Part shown: in pieces, positions 17,197-25,771 of the stretch | Position numbering within the stretch: position 1 is the stretch's first letter | Layout of the letters: each line of letters begins with the position of its first letter | NCBI RefSeq assembly: GCF_036014115.1 | Contig: NZ_CP107913.1 | Coordinates: 1,736,001-1,800,000, forward strand | Reading direction: 5' to 3' | DNA: 64,000 nucleotides | Source: Streptomyces sp. NBC_00448 | GTDB lineage: Bacteria; Actinomycetota; Actinomycetes; Streptomycetales; Streptomycetaceae | Program-made: the position numbers and the translations under genes | Notes under the pieces: model-generated | The model's database searches: none | Told to the model about the DNA's origin: nothing | The model's input: the letters and a program-made list of their open reading frames with translations, nothing else

Positions 17197-18726
17197 TCAG
17201 CCGAGCGCCCAGATCTGGTTGTAGCCGCCGTTGCCCACCCACTGGACGACCGGGTCGCCCGCCGTGGTGGACTGGTTGGCGACATCGGCGACCCAGCCGG
17301 TCGCCAGGTTCACCAGCACGAACCAGGAGTCGGTGGGCGAGGTGTACGTCCCCGCGGCTTCCACCGCCCAGCGCTGGTTGCTGCCGCCGTCACACGTCCG
17401 CTGGTCGAGCTGCGTGCCCTGGTCGGCCGAACTGCCCGGCACCTCAAGGCACTTGCCGCTGGCCGCACTCGCCAGGGTGTAGACGTTGCCGTCCACCCTG
17501 GACATCGTCCACTGCTGGTTGGCGCCGCCGTCGGCGCCCCACTGGATCACGGCGGCGCCGTCCGCGGTGGAGCCGCCGCTGACGTCCATCAGCAGCGAAC
17601 TGTTGGCGTTGGCCAGGGTCATGGTGCCGTCGGCGGGGTTGGAGGAGCCGTTGGACCAGGTGCCGGCCGCGGAGTCCAGCGTCCAGGAGTTCTGCCAGCC
17701 GACCGACAGGGTGCTGCCGCTGATCGTCATGGGCAGCCAGACCAGCGCGGAGGACCCCAGATCGGAGGTGTTCCAGCGGTCGCCGGCGTAGATGTACGTC
17801 GTCCCGGACGAGCCCTGGACGGGGATGATGTTCGCGGTCTGGCTGTCGTAGGTGCTGGTGCCGGCCGCGGCGAAGGGGCGCCAGCCGGACCAGGGGCCGG
17901 CGAGCGAGGTGGCGGTGGCGTAGTCGTTGTCGTTGGTGCTCCAGCCGCTCAGGTGCGAGCCGAGCAGGAAGTACCGGCCGCCGACCTTGGCCATCGCGGG
18001 GGCTTCGTAGTCGGGCAGGACGGCGACCGCGGACGTCACGGAGAGGTAGTCGGCCGACAGCTTGTCGATCCGCAGGCCGTTGGAGCGGTCCTCGCTGAGC
18101 AGGTAGGCGGTGCCGTCGGTGTCCTGGAAGATGTTCAGGTCACGGCTCTCGAAGCCGAGCGGCCGGAAGCTGCCGCGGTACGTGTACGGCCCGCAGGGCG
18201 TGCTGCTGGTGGCCACGCCCACCTTGGCGTCGCCGTAGGAGGAGGAGTCGATGTGCAGGTACATCACGTAGGTGTGGGTCGAGGCGTTGTAGATCACCTT
18301 GGGGCGCTCGACCACCCGGTTCGGGCCCAGGTCGCCGTCGGCCTGCCGGGTCAGCGCCTGGCCCTTCTTCGTCCAGTGCGCCAGGTCGGTGCTGCTGTAG
18401 CAGGGGATGTCCTGGAAGGACGCGTCGCCGGAGTTCTCGCCGGTCTTGTCCTCGCCGAAGCCGTACCAGGTCGAGCCGGACTTGACGATGCCCAGTCCGT
18501 GCAGTTGCAGCACCCCGCCGGCGCTGTCCTGCCACGTCTGGCCGGGGTTGAACTGCGCGGTCGCCGCCGCGTGGGCGGCGGTCGAGGGCAGCGCGAAGGC
18601 CAGCACCGCGGCCAGCCAGGTGACGAGGGCGGCGGTGAAGGTCGCGGCGCGGCCTCTGCGCGGCCCGCCGGTTCGGGCATGTCGGGTTCCGGCACGTCCG
18701 GTTCGGGCATGTCGCAAGGGGAGCAT
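17197..18726 (-). CDS. Secreted GH43-type glycosidase with ricin-type (CBM13) module
   Basis: A 509-residue extracellular enzyme. A signal peptide with a long Arg-rich n-region ends near ALPSTAAHAA. A five-bladed beta-propeller of the GH43 type follows (about 55-345), resembling the exo-beta-1,3-galactanase branch: WYGFGEDKTGE, YSSTDLAHWTKKGQAL, VVERPKVIYN, RDLNIFQDTDGTAYLL, YEAPAMAKVGGRYFLLGS. A ricin-type beta-trefoil with GGANQQW and GGSNQRW repeats forms the C-terminal 140 residues. Substrate class is inferred as galactan or arabinogalactan. It is 130 bases downstream of the GH95-like gene on the same strand and probably cotranscribed with it. Confidence 0.83.
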   Translation of the reverse strand: MLPLRHARTGRAGTRHARTGGPRRGRAATFTAALVTWLAAVLAFALPSTAAHAAATAQFNPGQTWQDSAGGVLQLHGLGIVKSGSTWYGFGEDKTGENSGDASFQDIPCYSSTDLAHWTKKGQALTRQADGDLGPNRVVERPKVIYNASTHTYVMYLHIDSSSYGDAKVGVATSSTPCGPYTYRGSFRPLGFESRDLNIFQDTDGTAYLLSEDRSNGLRIDKLSADYLSVTSAVAVLPDYEAPAMAKVGGRYFLLGSHLSGWSTNDNDYATATSLAGPWSGWRPFAAAGTSTYDSQTANIIPVQGSSGTTYIYAGDRWNTSDLGSSALVWLPMTISGSTLSVGWQNSWTLDSAAGTWSNGSSNPADGTMTLANANSSLLMDVSGGSTADGAAVIQWGADGGANQQWTMSRVDGNVYTLASAASGKCLEVPGSSADQGTQLDQRTCDGGSNQRWAVEAAGTYTSPTDSWFVLVNLATGWVADVANQSTTAGDPVVQWVGNGGYNQIWALG

Positions 18727-18856
18727 GAGGGGTCCTCGGGAAGGGTCGGCGGTCCGGGGGGACCGCGGGTGGGTGAGGGGATTCGTTCGCTGGCAGAACG
18801 TCAGGGATGGCCGCCCGGCCCGGCCCGCACGGGCGGCGCCGCCGCCGGAACACGGC

Positions 18857-21691
18857 TCAGCCGGTGGCCCATTGCTGGTTGCCACCTCCGTTGCAGGTCC
18901 ACAGCTCCGCGGGCGTGCCGTTCGCGGTGCCGGCGTTGGTGACGTCCAGGCACAGGCCCGAGGCGGTGTTGCGGATCGTGCCGTCCGGGCCGAGCGTCCA
19001 CTGCTGGTCGGCGGCGCCCGCGGTGCAGGTCCACAGGACGACCGCGGTGCCCGGCGCGGTGCCGCCGTCGGAGGCGTCGAGGCACATGCCCTGCACGGTG
19101 AGGGTGCCGTGGCGCTCGCGGGTCCAGGTCTGGTTGACGCTTCCGTCGCAGTCCCAGATGTCGACCTTGGTGCCGGGGGCGGTGACGGCACCCGGATCAT
19201 CGAGGCAGCGGCCCGAGGCGGCGCCGACGACAGGGCCGCCGGGAAGCAGGCCGATGGTGACCGGGCCGAGGGTGCGCGCCTGGGTGGCGGGGGTCCCGGT
19301 GACCGCGGCGACGGGCCTGGCGCCGACCGGGTCGGCGACCTGCTGGACCAGGTAGGAGGAGCCGGCGACGGCCGGAACGGAGATCTGCGCGTTTCCGGTC
19401 GAGGCGACGACGACGGTCTTCTCGTCCGTGCCGTCGACCACCTGGATCTGGTGTCCTGGCCAGGGGTTGCGGACCTTGATGGCTCCGGTGGAGCCGGCGT
19501 TGATCCCCACCGTGGTGACGACGCCGCCATGGGCCTGGACGGAGACCTTGCTGCCGCCCTGGATGAAGACGGTGCCGTCGGCGTCCCAACCGGGCGGCAG
19601 CGCGGGCGCGATGCGCACCAGGCCGTCGTAGTCCTGGACCAGCGCCTCGTCCAGCGTCGCCGCCACCACGCCCTGCTGTTCGGCGTACGGCTCGTTCCCG
19701 ACGAAGGTCGCGAGCCCCGAGGGCAGCTTCTGGTATGCCTCGGTGATGCCGGTGAGGGTGCTCGCGACCTCGCTGCCCAGGCCGAGCCGGGCGGCCTGGA
19801 GCGGATCGTTGGACCAGTCGTTCGTCAGCTTGTCGGGCCGGTCGGCGTAGGTGCGCTTGGCGAGGTCGGTGAGCGGGCTCGCGTCACCGATCAGGCCGTA
19901 GGGCCAGACCGGTTCCAGGCCGACGTTCTCCGAGTTGTGCGCGCTCGCGGCCGGGTCGTAGGAGGGGGCGATGACATCCGCGCCGGCGGCGTCGTCGGCG
20001 GGGGTGAGCAGTTGGGTCCGGGTGGCGGCGTCGGTGCGGGCGTAGGGGCGGATCTCGGGGATGGCGGCGTCGAGTCGGGTGACGAGGTCGGCGTCCTGGC
20101 CGAGCAGCCGGGCGGCCTGCACCGTCGCGGGGAACAGCGCCTGCATCGCGGCGATGTCGGTGGTCGGGTCGTGGACGTCCCACTGCGTCTCGTGGGCGTT
20201 GGACGGATAGGTGTGCAGGTCACCGTCGGAGCCCGTGGTCGCGTACGCCAGCAGGAAGCGGGCCGCCTGCGCCATCAGCGGGTAGTTCGCGGTGAGGAAC
20301 GACCGGTCGCCGGTCATCCGGTACTGCTGCCACACCCACAGCCCGACCTCGGCACCGGTGCTGATCGTCCGGGCGTTGTAGTACGGGCCCGAGCCGGCGT
20401 CGCAGTTCAGGCCCGGCGAGGACAGCCAGGTCTCGTACTCGTAGCCCTGCCCGTTGAACCGCATCGTCTCCGGCACGCACGCGCCGGCACGGCCGCCCAT
20501 GTGCGCCGTGGTCCAGGTCTGGATGGCGGGGAGGTTGTCCCGGTAGAGGCGGAAGTAGGGGTCGTTGAGCGCGAACGCCCCGGCGGACAGGTTCGCCTGG
20601 ACCTGCATCCGCAGGTTCCACTGCCAGTACGCGCTCGGGTCCCACTGGTGGGAGTCCTGGTACGGGGAGAACAGGTCCGCGACGCCTGCCTGCGAGCCGG
20701 GATAGGTGTCCCGGCTCTCGGCGGCGGCGTCGTACAGGTCCAGGGTGCGCAGGTTCTCCATGTAGTCCGCGCTGCCGTCCGCCGAGGAGAACTCGGTCAG
20801 GCCCACTCCGTTCCAGAAGGTGTGCCACCACGACAGGTGTCCGGCGCTGAGGGTGGCGGCGCCGGCGGTCGCATCGCCGCCCAGGAGTGCCGAGGCGGTG
20901 GCCTGGGCGTCGCCGCCGGCCCAGTGCGGCGCGGCGGCGATCACCCGGAACGAGCCGTCCGGGTGCGGTGTGAAGGAGACCTGGACCGTCCGGTCGTCGA
21001 CGACGCTCGCGCTCACGCCCTGGCCGCCGGCCGTGATGCCGCCGAGCGAGCCGAAGGTGGCGCCGCCCGACCCGGGCCGGCCGGTGTCCTTCCAGGTCTC
21101 GGCGAGCGTGCCGATCCCACCGCCCGCCTGCGCCTGGGGGGAACGCCCCGACCACAGGCCCAGCCGCGCGGTCTGGGTGACCGCGGGATCGGCGCCGGTC
21201 ACCTCGACGACGAGTTCGTCCTTGTCCGCGCGGGTGTAGATGGTGGCGGTCATGCCGCCGCCGGACTCGACCAGGGTGCCGTCGTACAGGTCGAGGTGGG
21301 CGGAGAAGTCGGCGGCGTCGGTCAGCCGGGACAGGCCCGGGACGGTCACCCGGCCCGGGGACTTGCGGTCGGGGAGGGTGTCGGAGCGGTTGAGCTGCGC
21401 GGTGAAGCCGCCCGCCGCCCAGACCGCCGCGCCCATCGTGCCGTTGCCGAGCGGCATCGCCTGCGCGGGGGTGGTGTTGGGACGCCCGAGGACCACATCG
21501 GACCGGCGCACCACGTCGGGCGTGTCCACCGTGAATCGCCCGGCCTGCCAGGCGGTGGTACCGGAGGCGGCGCTACCGGAGGCGGCGTGGGCGGTGAACC
21601 GGCCTGGGGCGATCCCGGCGGGTCCGAAGGCGCCCAGCAGGGCCAGGACGAGGCCGAACGCGGTGCCGAGAACGATCGTGCGAGGGGTCAT
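18857..21691 (-). CDS. Secreted GH95-like (DUF5703-type) glycosidase with ricin-type module
   Basis: A 944-residue secreted protein. A signal peptide (residues 1 to about 36, ending FTAHAA) precedes an N-terminal beta-sandwich with the GH95-like motif AMPLGNGTMGAAVW. A long helical barrel region follows (WHTFWNGVGL, QDSHQWDPSAYWQWNLRMQVQAN, HETQWDVHDPTTDIAAM, HNSENVGLEPVWPYG). Then come a C-terminal beta domain and a ricin-type trefoil (last 140 residues, GSVNQTW, AADQQW, GGGNQQW). GH95 enzymes are alpha-L-fucosidases or alpha-L-galactosidases; activity here is not proven. The start follows GGAGAG, and a longer frame upstream is not needed. Confidence 0.75.
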   Translation of the reverse strand: MTPRTIVLGTAFGLVLALLGAFGPAGIAPGRFTAHAASGSAASGTTAWQAGRFTVDTPDVVRRSDVVLGRPNTTPAQAMPLGNGTMGAAVWAAGGFTAQLNRSDTLPDRKSPGRVTVPGLSRLTDAADFSAHLDLYDGTLVESGGGMTATIYTRADKDELVVEVTGADPAVTQTARLGLWSGRSPQAQAGGGIGTLAETWKDTGRPGSGGATFGSLGGITAGGQGVSASVVDDRTVQVSFTPHPDGSFRVIAAAPHWAGGDAQATASALLGGDATAGAATLSAGHLSWWHTFWNGVGLTEFSSADGSADYMENLRTLDLYDAAAESRDTYPGSQAGVADLFSPYQDSHQWDPSAYWQWNLRMQVQANLSAGAFALNDPYFRLYRDNLPAIQTWTTAHMGGRAGACVPETMRFNGQGYEYETWLSSPGLNCDAGSGPYYNARTISTGAEVGLWVWQQYRMTGDRSFLTANYPLMAQAARFLLAYATTGSDGDLHTYPSNAHETQWDVHDPTTDIAAMQALFPATVQAARLLGQDADLVTRLDAAIPEIRPYARTDAATRTQLLTPADDAAGADVIAPSYDPAASAHNSENVGLEPVWPYGLIGDASPLTDLAKRTYADRPDKLTNDWSNDPLQAARLGLGSEVASTLTGITEAYQKLPSGLATFVGNEPYAEQQGVVAATLDEALVQDYDGLVRIAPALPPGWDADGTVFIQGGSKVSVQAHGGVVTTVGINAGSTGAIKVRNPWPGHQIQVVDGTDEKTVVVASTGNAQISVPAVAGSSYLVQQVADPVGARPVAAVTGTPATQARTLGPVTIGLLPGGPVVGAASGRCLDDPGAVTAPGTKVDIWDCDGSVNQTWTRERHGTLTVQGMCLDASDGGTAPGTAVVLWTCTAGAADQQWTLGPDGTIRNTASGLCLDVTNAGTANGTPAELWTCNGGGNQQWATG

Positions 21692-21787
21692 GACATGGCT
21701 CTCCAATGCCGGGTCCTGGTGGTGCCGCCTGCGACGGAAGCGCTCGGCGCGGAGCACCTGGCGAAGCGCGGGACGTCCGAGGCGCAC

Positions 21788-21838
21788 AAGACGAACGAGG
21801 GGCACGCGGGCAGGCGAGGGCGGCACCCCGTTCGTCTT
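21788..21838. repeat. Inverted repeat in the GH95-like gene leader
   Basis: AAGACGAACG at 21788-21797 is mirrored exactly at 21829-21838, with GGGG/CCC pairing continuing inward around a single unpaired base. The arms sit about 97-150 bases before the start codon of the GH95-like gene, so the transcript can fold here. It could be a regulatory hairpin or a protein-binding site. Confidence 0.6.
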
Positions 21839-21946
21839 CAAACAAGATCGATCACAACAAGCCGTGACCGAACACGGGCTGTGAGTGCGCCATTGGTAGC
21901 GCCGAGACGTCGTAGCAGTCAAGGGTTGTCGCAGAGTGCGGGCGAA

Positions 21947-21958
21947 GTTTGCGTAAAC
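21947..21958. promoter_or_regulatory. LacI-family-type operator
   Basis: GTTTGCGTAAAC is a near-perfect palindrome of the form GTTTnCGnAAAC with a central CG, the hallmark of LacI-family sugar regulators. It abuts TTGACG (21961-21966), so a bound repressor would block polymerase at the GH35 promoter. No LacI-type gene lies within the window. Confidence 0.5.
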
Positions 21959-22070
21959 ACTTGACGCGCGTCCGCCGACGCAGTTCCCTGAGCCCGCCAC
22001 GTTCGATTGTGAGTGTTTTCGGTTGACTGCGTTGGTTCTCCGGTCAACCTTCCGACCCGCGGGAGTAGAG

Positions 22071-24848
22071 ATGGACCAGCCGGCAACGCCAGGAAGCGGC
22101 GGGCTGAGCCGCCGCGGCGCGATCAGACTGCTGGGCGGCGGTGCCGCGGCGGTCATGAGCGCCCAGATCGCCGGGGCCCTGCTGTGGCCGTCCCGGGCGG
22201 TGGCGGCGACGGGCACCGTGGGCGCGCCGGTGACGCTGACGAACGTCGGCAGCGGCTGCCTGCTCGACGTCTACGGCGGATCGACGGCGGACGGCGCGCA
22301 GGTCATCCAGTGGACGGCCAGTGGCGCGGCCAACCAGCAGTGGACCCTGCTCGACCAGGGCGACGGATGGACCGCCCTCAGCCCCATGCACTCGGGCACG
22401 AGGCTCGATGTCAGCGGCGGATCGACGGACGACGGCGCGCAGGTCATCCAGTGGCACCCCACCGGAGGCCCCAACCAGGAATGGCGGCTGGACGACGCGG
22501 GCCAGGGGCGGTTCAAGATCGTCAGCAGGCCCAGCGGAAAACTGCTGACCGTCACGGGCGACGCCACCGCCCCCGGGGCCACGGTCGAGATCCGCTCCGA
22601 CGCCGGCGACCCCGGCCAGTGGTGGACCGTCGCCACGGCCCCGTACCGGCTCGACGCCACGACCACCGAAGCGCGCACCGACGACCCGCTGGCCGGCGCC
22701 GGCGGTGTCGCCGCCGGTGTCAGCTACGGCGTGACGCGCAACGGCTGGTCCAGGAACGCGGCCGCCTGGTATCCCGTCAGCGGCGAACTCCACTACGTCC
22801 GCTGCTCCGACCAGCGCTGGGAACGCGAGCTGGGCAAGCTGCGTGCCGCCGGCCTCGGCATCGTGTCGACCTACGTGTTCTGGAACCACCACGAGCAGCC
22901 GGAAGGAACCTGGGACTGGACCGGGCGCAGGAACCTGCGCGCCTTCCTCACCGCCGCCCAGCGCCAGGGCCTGCTGGTCTGGCTGCGCGTCGGCCCCTAC
23001 ATCAACGCCGAGACCACCAACGGCGGCATCCCCGACTTCGCCCTGCCCGGTGCGCGCAGCAACGACCCCGGCTACCTGGCCAAGGTGGACGCGTACTTCG
23101 CCCAGCTCGCCGCGCAGGCCGACGGACTGTTCGCGAAGGACGGCGGCCCGATCGTCGGCATCCAGCTGGAGAACGAGTACGCCTCCGGCGACCCCGCCCA
23201 CATCACCACGCTGCGCACGATGTGCGCCGACCACGGCATGGTGGTCCCCTACTACTCGGTCACCGCCAACTCGGTGTTCGCGCCGGACACCGCGATCCCG
23301 CTGCAGGGTTCGTACTGCTACCGCGGCTGGGAGACCGGCGCCGGCACCGAGGCGGTCTCCGGCTTCGTCTACGGCACCGACGAGTGGACCGCCGACACCG
23401 ACCTCGGCGGCGCCACCTACGACACGCTCGCCTACCCGCGCGGCTTCTGCGAGTTGGGCACCGGCAGCCCGATGCGCGGCACCGACCGCTTCCTGGTCGA
23501 GCCCGACCACGTCGTGGGACAGGCGTACGACAGCGTCGGCCGCGGGGCCAACTACCTCGGCTACTACATGTTCCACGGCGGCACCCAGGTCGCGGGCCTG
23601 TCCGGGACCTGGCCGCTCACCTACGACTTCCAGGCACCGCTGGGCGAGTTCGGGCGGACCAGGGACTCCTACCGCCGCTACCGGCGACTGCACACGTTCG
23701 TCACCACCTGCGCCACCGAACTGGTCCGCACCAGGATCAGCCGGGACCCCGGACAGCTCCTCGACCCCACGCAGACCCGGCGGCTGCGCTACATCGGCCG
23801 GTTCGACACCGACGGCCGCGGCTTCGTGTTCGTCAACAACACCCAGCGCAACGTCACCATGCCCAGCCGAAGCGACGTCCAGCTCCAGATCCACACCGCG
23901 GGCGGCACCGTCTCCCTCCCCGCCGCGCCGCTGACCATGCCACCGGACCGCAGCACCTTCTTCCCCGTCATGACCGACCTCGGCGGTGTCGACCTGCGCT
24001 GGGCCACCGTCGAACCCCTGGCCAAGCTCGCCGGCGACGACCTCCCCACCTGGGTCTACTGGGCCCCCGACTGGACCGACCGCGCCCTCGCCTTCGACCG
24101 GTCCGTCGCCCTCACCGACGAGTGGGGCACCACGACCCGGCAGATCACCGGCACCGAACTCGTCGTCACCGTCCCGGCCGGCCGGCGCACCTCGCTGCTG
24201 GTGCACGCGTCCGCGACCGCCGCTCCCTGCGCCCGGATCGTCGTGCTGACCGAGGCCGAGTCGCTCGACGCGACCGTCGCGCCGCTGAACGGCCGCGACC
24301 GGCTGATCATCACCACCGCGGGCCAGGTGACCGGCGTGCAGCCGACCGTACGCTTCGCCGCTGCCGCGGATGCGACGATCAGTGCCGACGTCCTCCCGGC
24401 CGGCGGGCTGGCGCCGGCCGCCGGCTGGGAGAGCGCCGGCGGCCAGGCCACGCCGTTCGCCCGCTTCACCTACCGGCTCGCCGCGGCGCCGCCCGCGCCG
24501 CGGATCACCGCCACGGGCACCGGCCGGTGGCGGATCAGCGCCGACCCCTCGACGTTCGCCGGCCTGGCGGAAGCCCGCCTGGAACTCGACTACCGGGGCG
24601 GCGACGCCACCCTCCTGTCCGGAGGGACGGCGATCGCCGACGACCTCTACCACGGTGAGACGTGGTCCCTCGACCTGATGGACCTCGACGACACCGCCCT
24701 CGCCGACCTCACGCTCCAGGTCACCGCCTGGGACGGCACGATCGAGGGGGTCACCCCGCCCGCGGGCTCGACGCCCGCCCTTGCCGGCTCCACCTGGACG
24801 CCGCTGCGCGAAGCCGGGTGGAGTGCGGCTGCGGACCACGCCGGATGA
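22071..24848 (+). CDS. Secreted GH35 beta-galactosidase with N-terminal ricin-type module
   Basis: A 925-residue Tat-exported enzyme. The signal (RR at 14-15 in LSRRGAIRLLGGG) is followed by a ricin-type trefoil at about 45-200 (AANQQW, GPNQEW). A GH35 TIM barrel then follows with VSGELHYVRC, the acid/base E369 in QLENEY and the candidate nucleophile E461 in GFCELGTGSP. C-terminal beta domains complete the protein. It should release terminal beta-galactose outside the cell. The lectin module is N-terminal here but C-terminal in the two neighbouring glycosidases, and short segments are almost identical (GGSTADGA..VIQW), which suggests module shuffling. Confidence 0.87.
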   Translation: MDQPATPGSGGLSRRGAIRLLGGGAAAVMSAQIAGALLWPSRAVAATGTVGAPVTLTNVGSGCLLDVYGGSTADGAQVIQWTASGAANQQWTLLDQGDGWTALSPMHSGTRLDVSGGSTDDGAQVIQWHPTGGPNQEWRLDDAGQGRFKIVSRPSGKLLTVTGDATAPGATVEIRSDAGDPGQWWTVATAPYRLDATTTEARTDDPLAGAGGVAAGVSYGVTRNGWSRNAAAWYPVSGELHYVRCSDQRWERELGKLRAAGLGIVSTYVFWNHHEQPEGTWDWTGRRNLRAFLTAAQRQGLLVWLRVGPYINAETTNGGIPDFALPGARSNDPGYLAKVDAYFAQLAAQADGLFAKDGGPIVGIQLENEYASGDPAHITTLRTMCADHGMVVPYYSVTANSVFAPDTAIPLQGSYCYRGWETGAGTEAVSGFVYGTDEWTADTDLGGATYDTLAYPRGFCELGTGSPMRGTDRFLVEPDHVVGQAYDSVGRGANYLGYYMFHGGTQVAGLSGTWPLTYDFQAPLGEFGRTRDSYRRYRRLHTFVTTCATELVRTRISRDPGQLLDPTQTRRLRYIGRFDTDGRGFVFVNNTQRNVTMPSRSDVQLQIHTAGGTVSLPAAPLTMPPDRSTFFPVMTDLGGVDLRWATVEPLAKLAGDDLPTWVYWAPDWTDRALAFDRSVALTDEWGTTTRQITGTELVVTVPAGRRTSLLVHASATAAPCARIVVLTEAESLDATVAPLNGRDRLIITTAGQVTGVQPTVRFAAAADATISADVLPAGGLAPAAGWESAGGQATPFARFTYRLAAAPPAPRITATGTGRWRISADPSTFAGLAEARLELDYRGGDATLLSGGTAIADDLYHGETWSLDLMDLDDTALADLTLQVTAWDGTIEGVTPPAGSTPALAGSTWTPLREAGWSAAADHAG

Positions 24849-24861
24849 CGTCCGGATGACA

Positions 24862-24925
24862 TCGAGGGCGCGTTGCGGGTGGCCCGTCCGGGCACGCTTC
24901 GGGTCGCTCCTCGGGGCGCCCTCGA
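24862..24925. terminator. Bidirectional terminator candidate
   Basis: TCGAGGGCGC at 24862-24871 and its exact reverse complement at 24916-24925 enclose a GC-rich loop that can fold further. It lies between the convergent GH35 and RibD-like genes. There is no U-tract, as is usual in this group. Confidence 0.5.
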
Positions 24926-24956
24926 CGCGTGCCCCGACGGGCGCCTCTCCACGGGC

Positions 24957-25601
24957 CTACTTGTGCCAGAAGAGATGGTGCGTCACCCCGCTCGGGCTGG
25001 GGACGACGTCCAGGTGGAAGCGGTCGAGGAGTTCGTCGGGCGACTCCCAGAGGCGCAGCCCGGTCCCGAACTTCACCGGCGAGACGGCGACGTGCAGGGT
25101 GTCGACGAGGTCGGCGTCGAGGAACTCCCGGATGGTGGTGACCCCGCCGCCGAGCCGGACGTCCCTGTCCCCCGCCGCCTCGCGGGCCCGCGCGAGGACC
25201 GTGGCCGGGTCGGCGTCGACGAAGTGGAACGTGGTGTCGGAGAGGGTGAACGAGGGACGCTCGTGGTGGGTCATGACGAACACCGGGGTGTGGAACGGGG
25301 GTTCGTCGCCCCACCAGCCCTGCCACTCGTGGTCCTGCCAGGGCCCGCGCTGGGGCCCGAACTTGTTACGGCCCATGATCTCGGCGCCGATGTTGTGGCT
25401 GAAGTCCCGGGTGAGGTAGTCGTCCAGCCCGCGGCTGCCCCCGGAGTCGGTGCGCATCGGCCAGCTCGCCGTGGCGCCGGCCCAGGAGAACATCTTCCCG
25501 GGATCGACATGGCCGAACGGCCGCTCCAGGGTCTGGTCCTCCCCGGCGGCGACCCCGTCGGCGGAGACGGTGAAGTTCTGCACGCGAAGCAACTGGGCCA
25601 T
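24957..25601 (-). CDS. RibD C-terminal/dihydrofolate reductase-like protein
   Basis: A 214-residue member of the RibD_C/DHFR-like reductase group. NADPH-binding landmarks include MGRNKFG, TPVFVMTH, VRLGGGVTTIREFL and a C-terminal VTHHLFWHK. Such single-domain proteins are common in Actinobacteria; few have known substrates and they are not assumed to make riboflavin. The ATG at 25601 has an AGGAGG-like site just before it. It is a single-gene unit between two carbohydrate genes and is probably unrelated to them. Confidence 0.83.
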   Translation of the reverse strand: MAQLLRVQNFTVSADGVAAGEDQTLERPFGHVDPGKMFSWAGATASWPMRTDSGGSRGLDDYLTRDFSHNIGAEIMGRNKFGPQRGPWQDHEWQGWWGDEPPFHTPVFVMTHHERPSFTLSDTTFHFVDADPATVLARAREAAGDRDVRLGGGVTTIREFLDADLVDTLHVAVSPVKFGTGLRLWESPDELLDRFHLDVVPSPSGVTHHLFWHK

Positions 25602-25771
25602 GGGTTTCCTCCTGCTTTGGTGGGTGTCTCGGTGATGAGACTCCTCCGGCCGGGAAAACTCATCGCCCTATCCGTGACCGATCGGGGCACGCCGTCACGT
25701 ACCGGCCGCGCACCTCAAAGCCCAGCCGTGGTGAGCGGGCCTCTTCGCCGCGTCAGTAAAGTGCGGCGCCG

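Larger units (their letters stand above)
21692..22070. promoter_or_regulatory. Divergent control region of the glycosidase genes
   Basis: A 379-base region between the divergent GH95-like and GH35 genes. It contains a long imperfect inverted repeat at 21788-21838, within the likely leader of the GH95-like gene. It also contains a LacI-type operator at 21947-21958, directly followed by a TTGACG -35-like hexamer at 21961-21966 facing the GH35 gene. A GGGAG ribosome binding site (22061-22065) precedes the GH35 start. The layout suggests joint sugar-responsive control of both arms. Confidence 0.5.

Noticed and set aside
18407-21964. A 1185-codon open frame on the plus strand across the GH43 and GH95-like genes
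   Set aside because: It is the antisense shadow of two well-supported secreted glycosidases; its composition (Gly, Arg, Val, Asp runs) is typical of opposite-strand frames in high-GC DNA.
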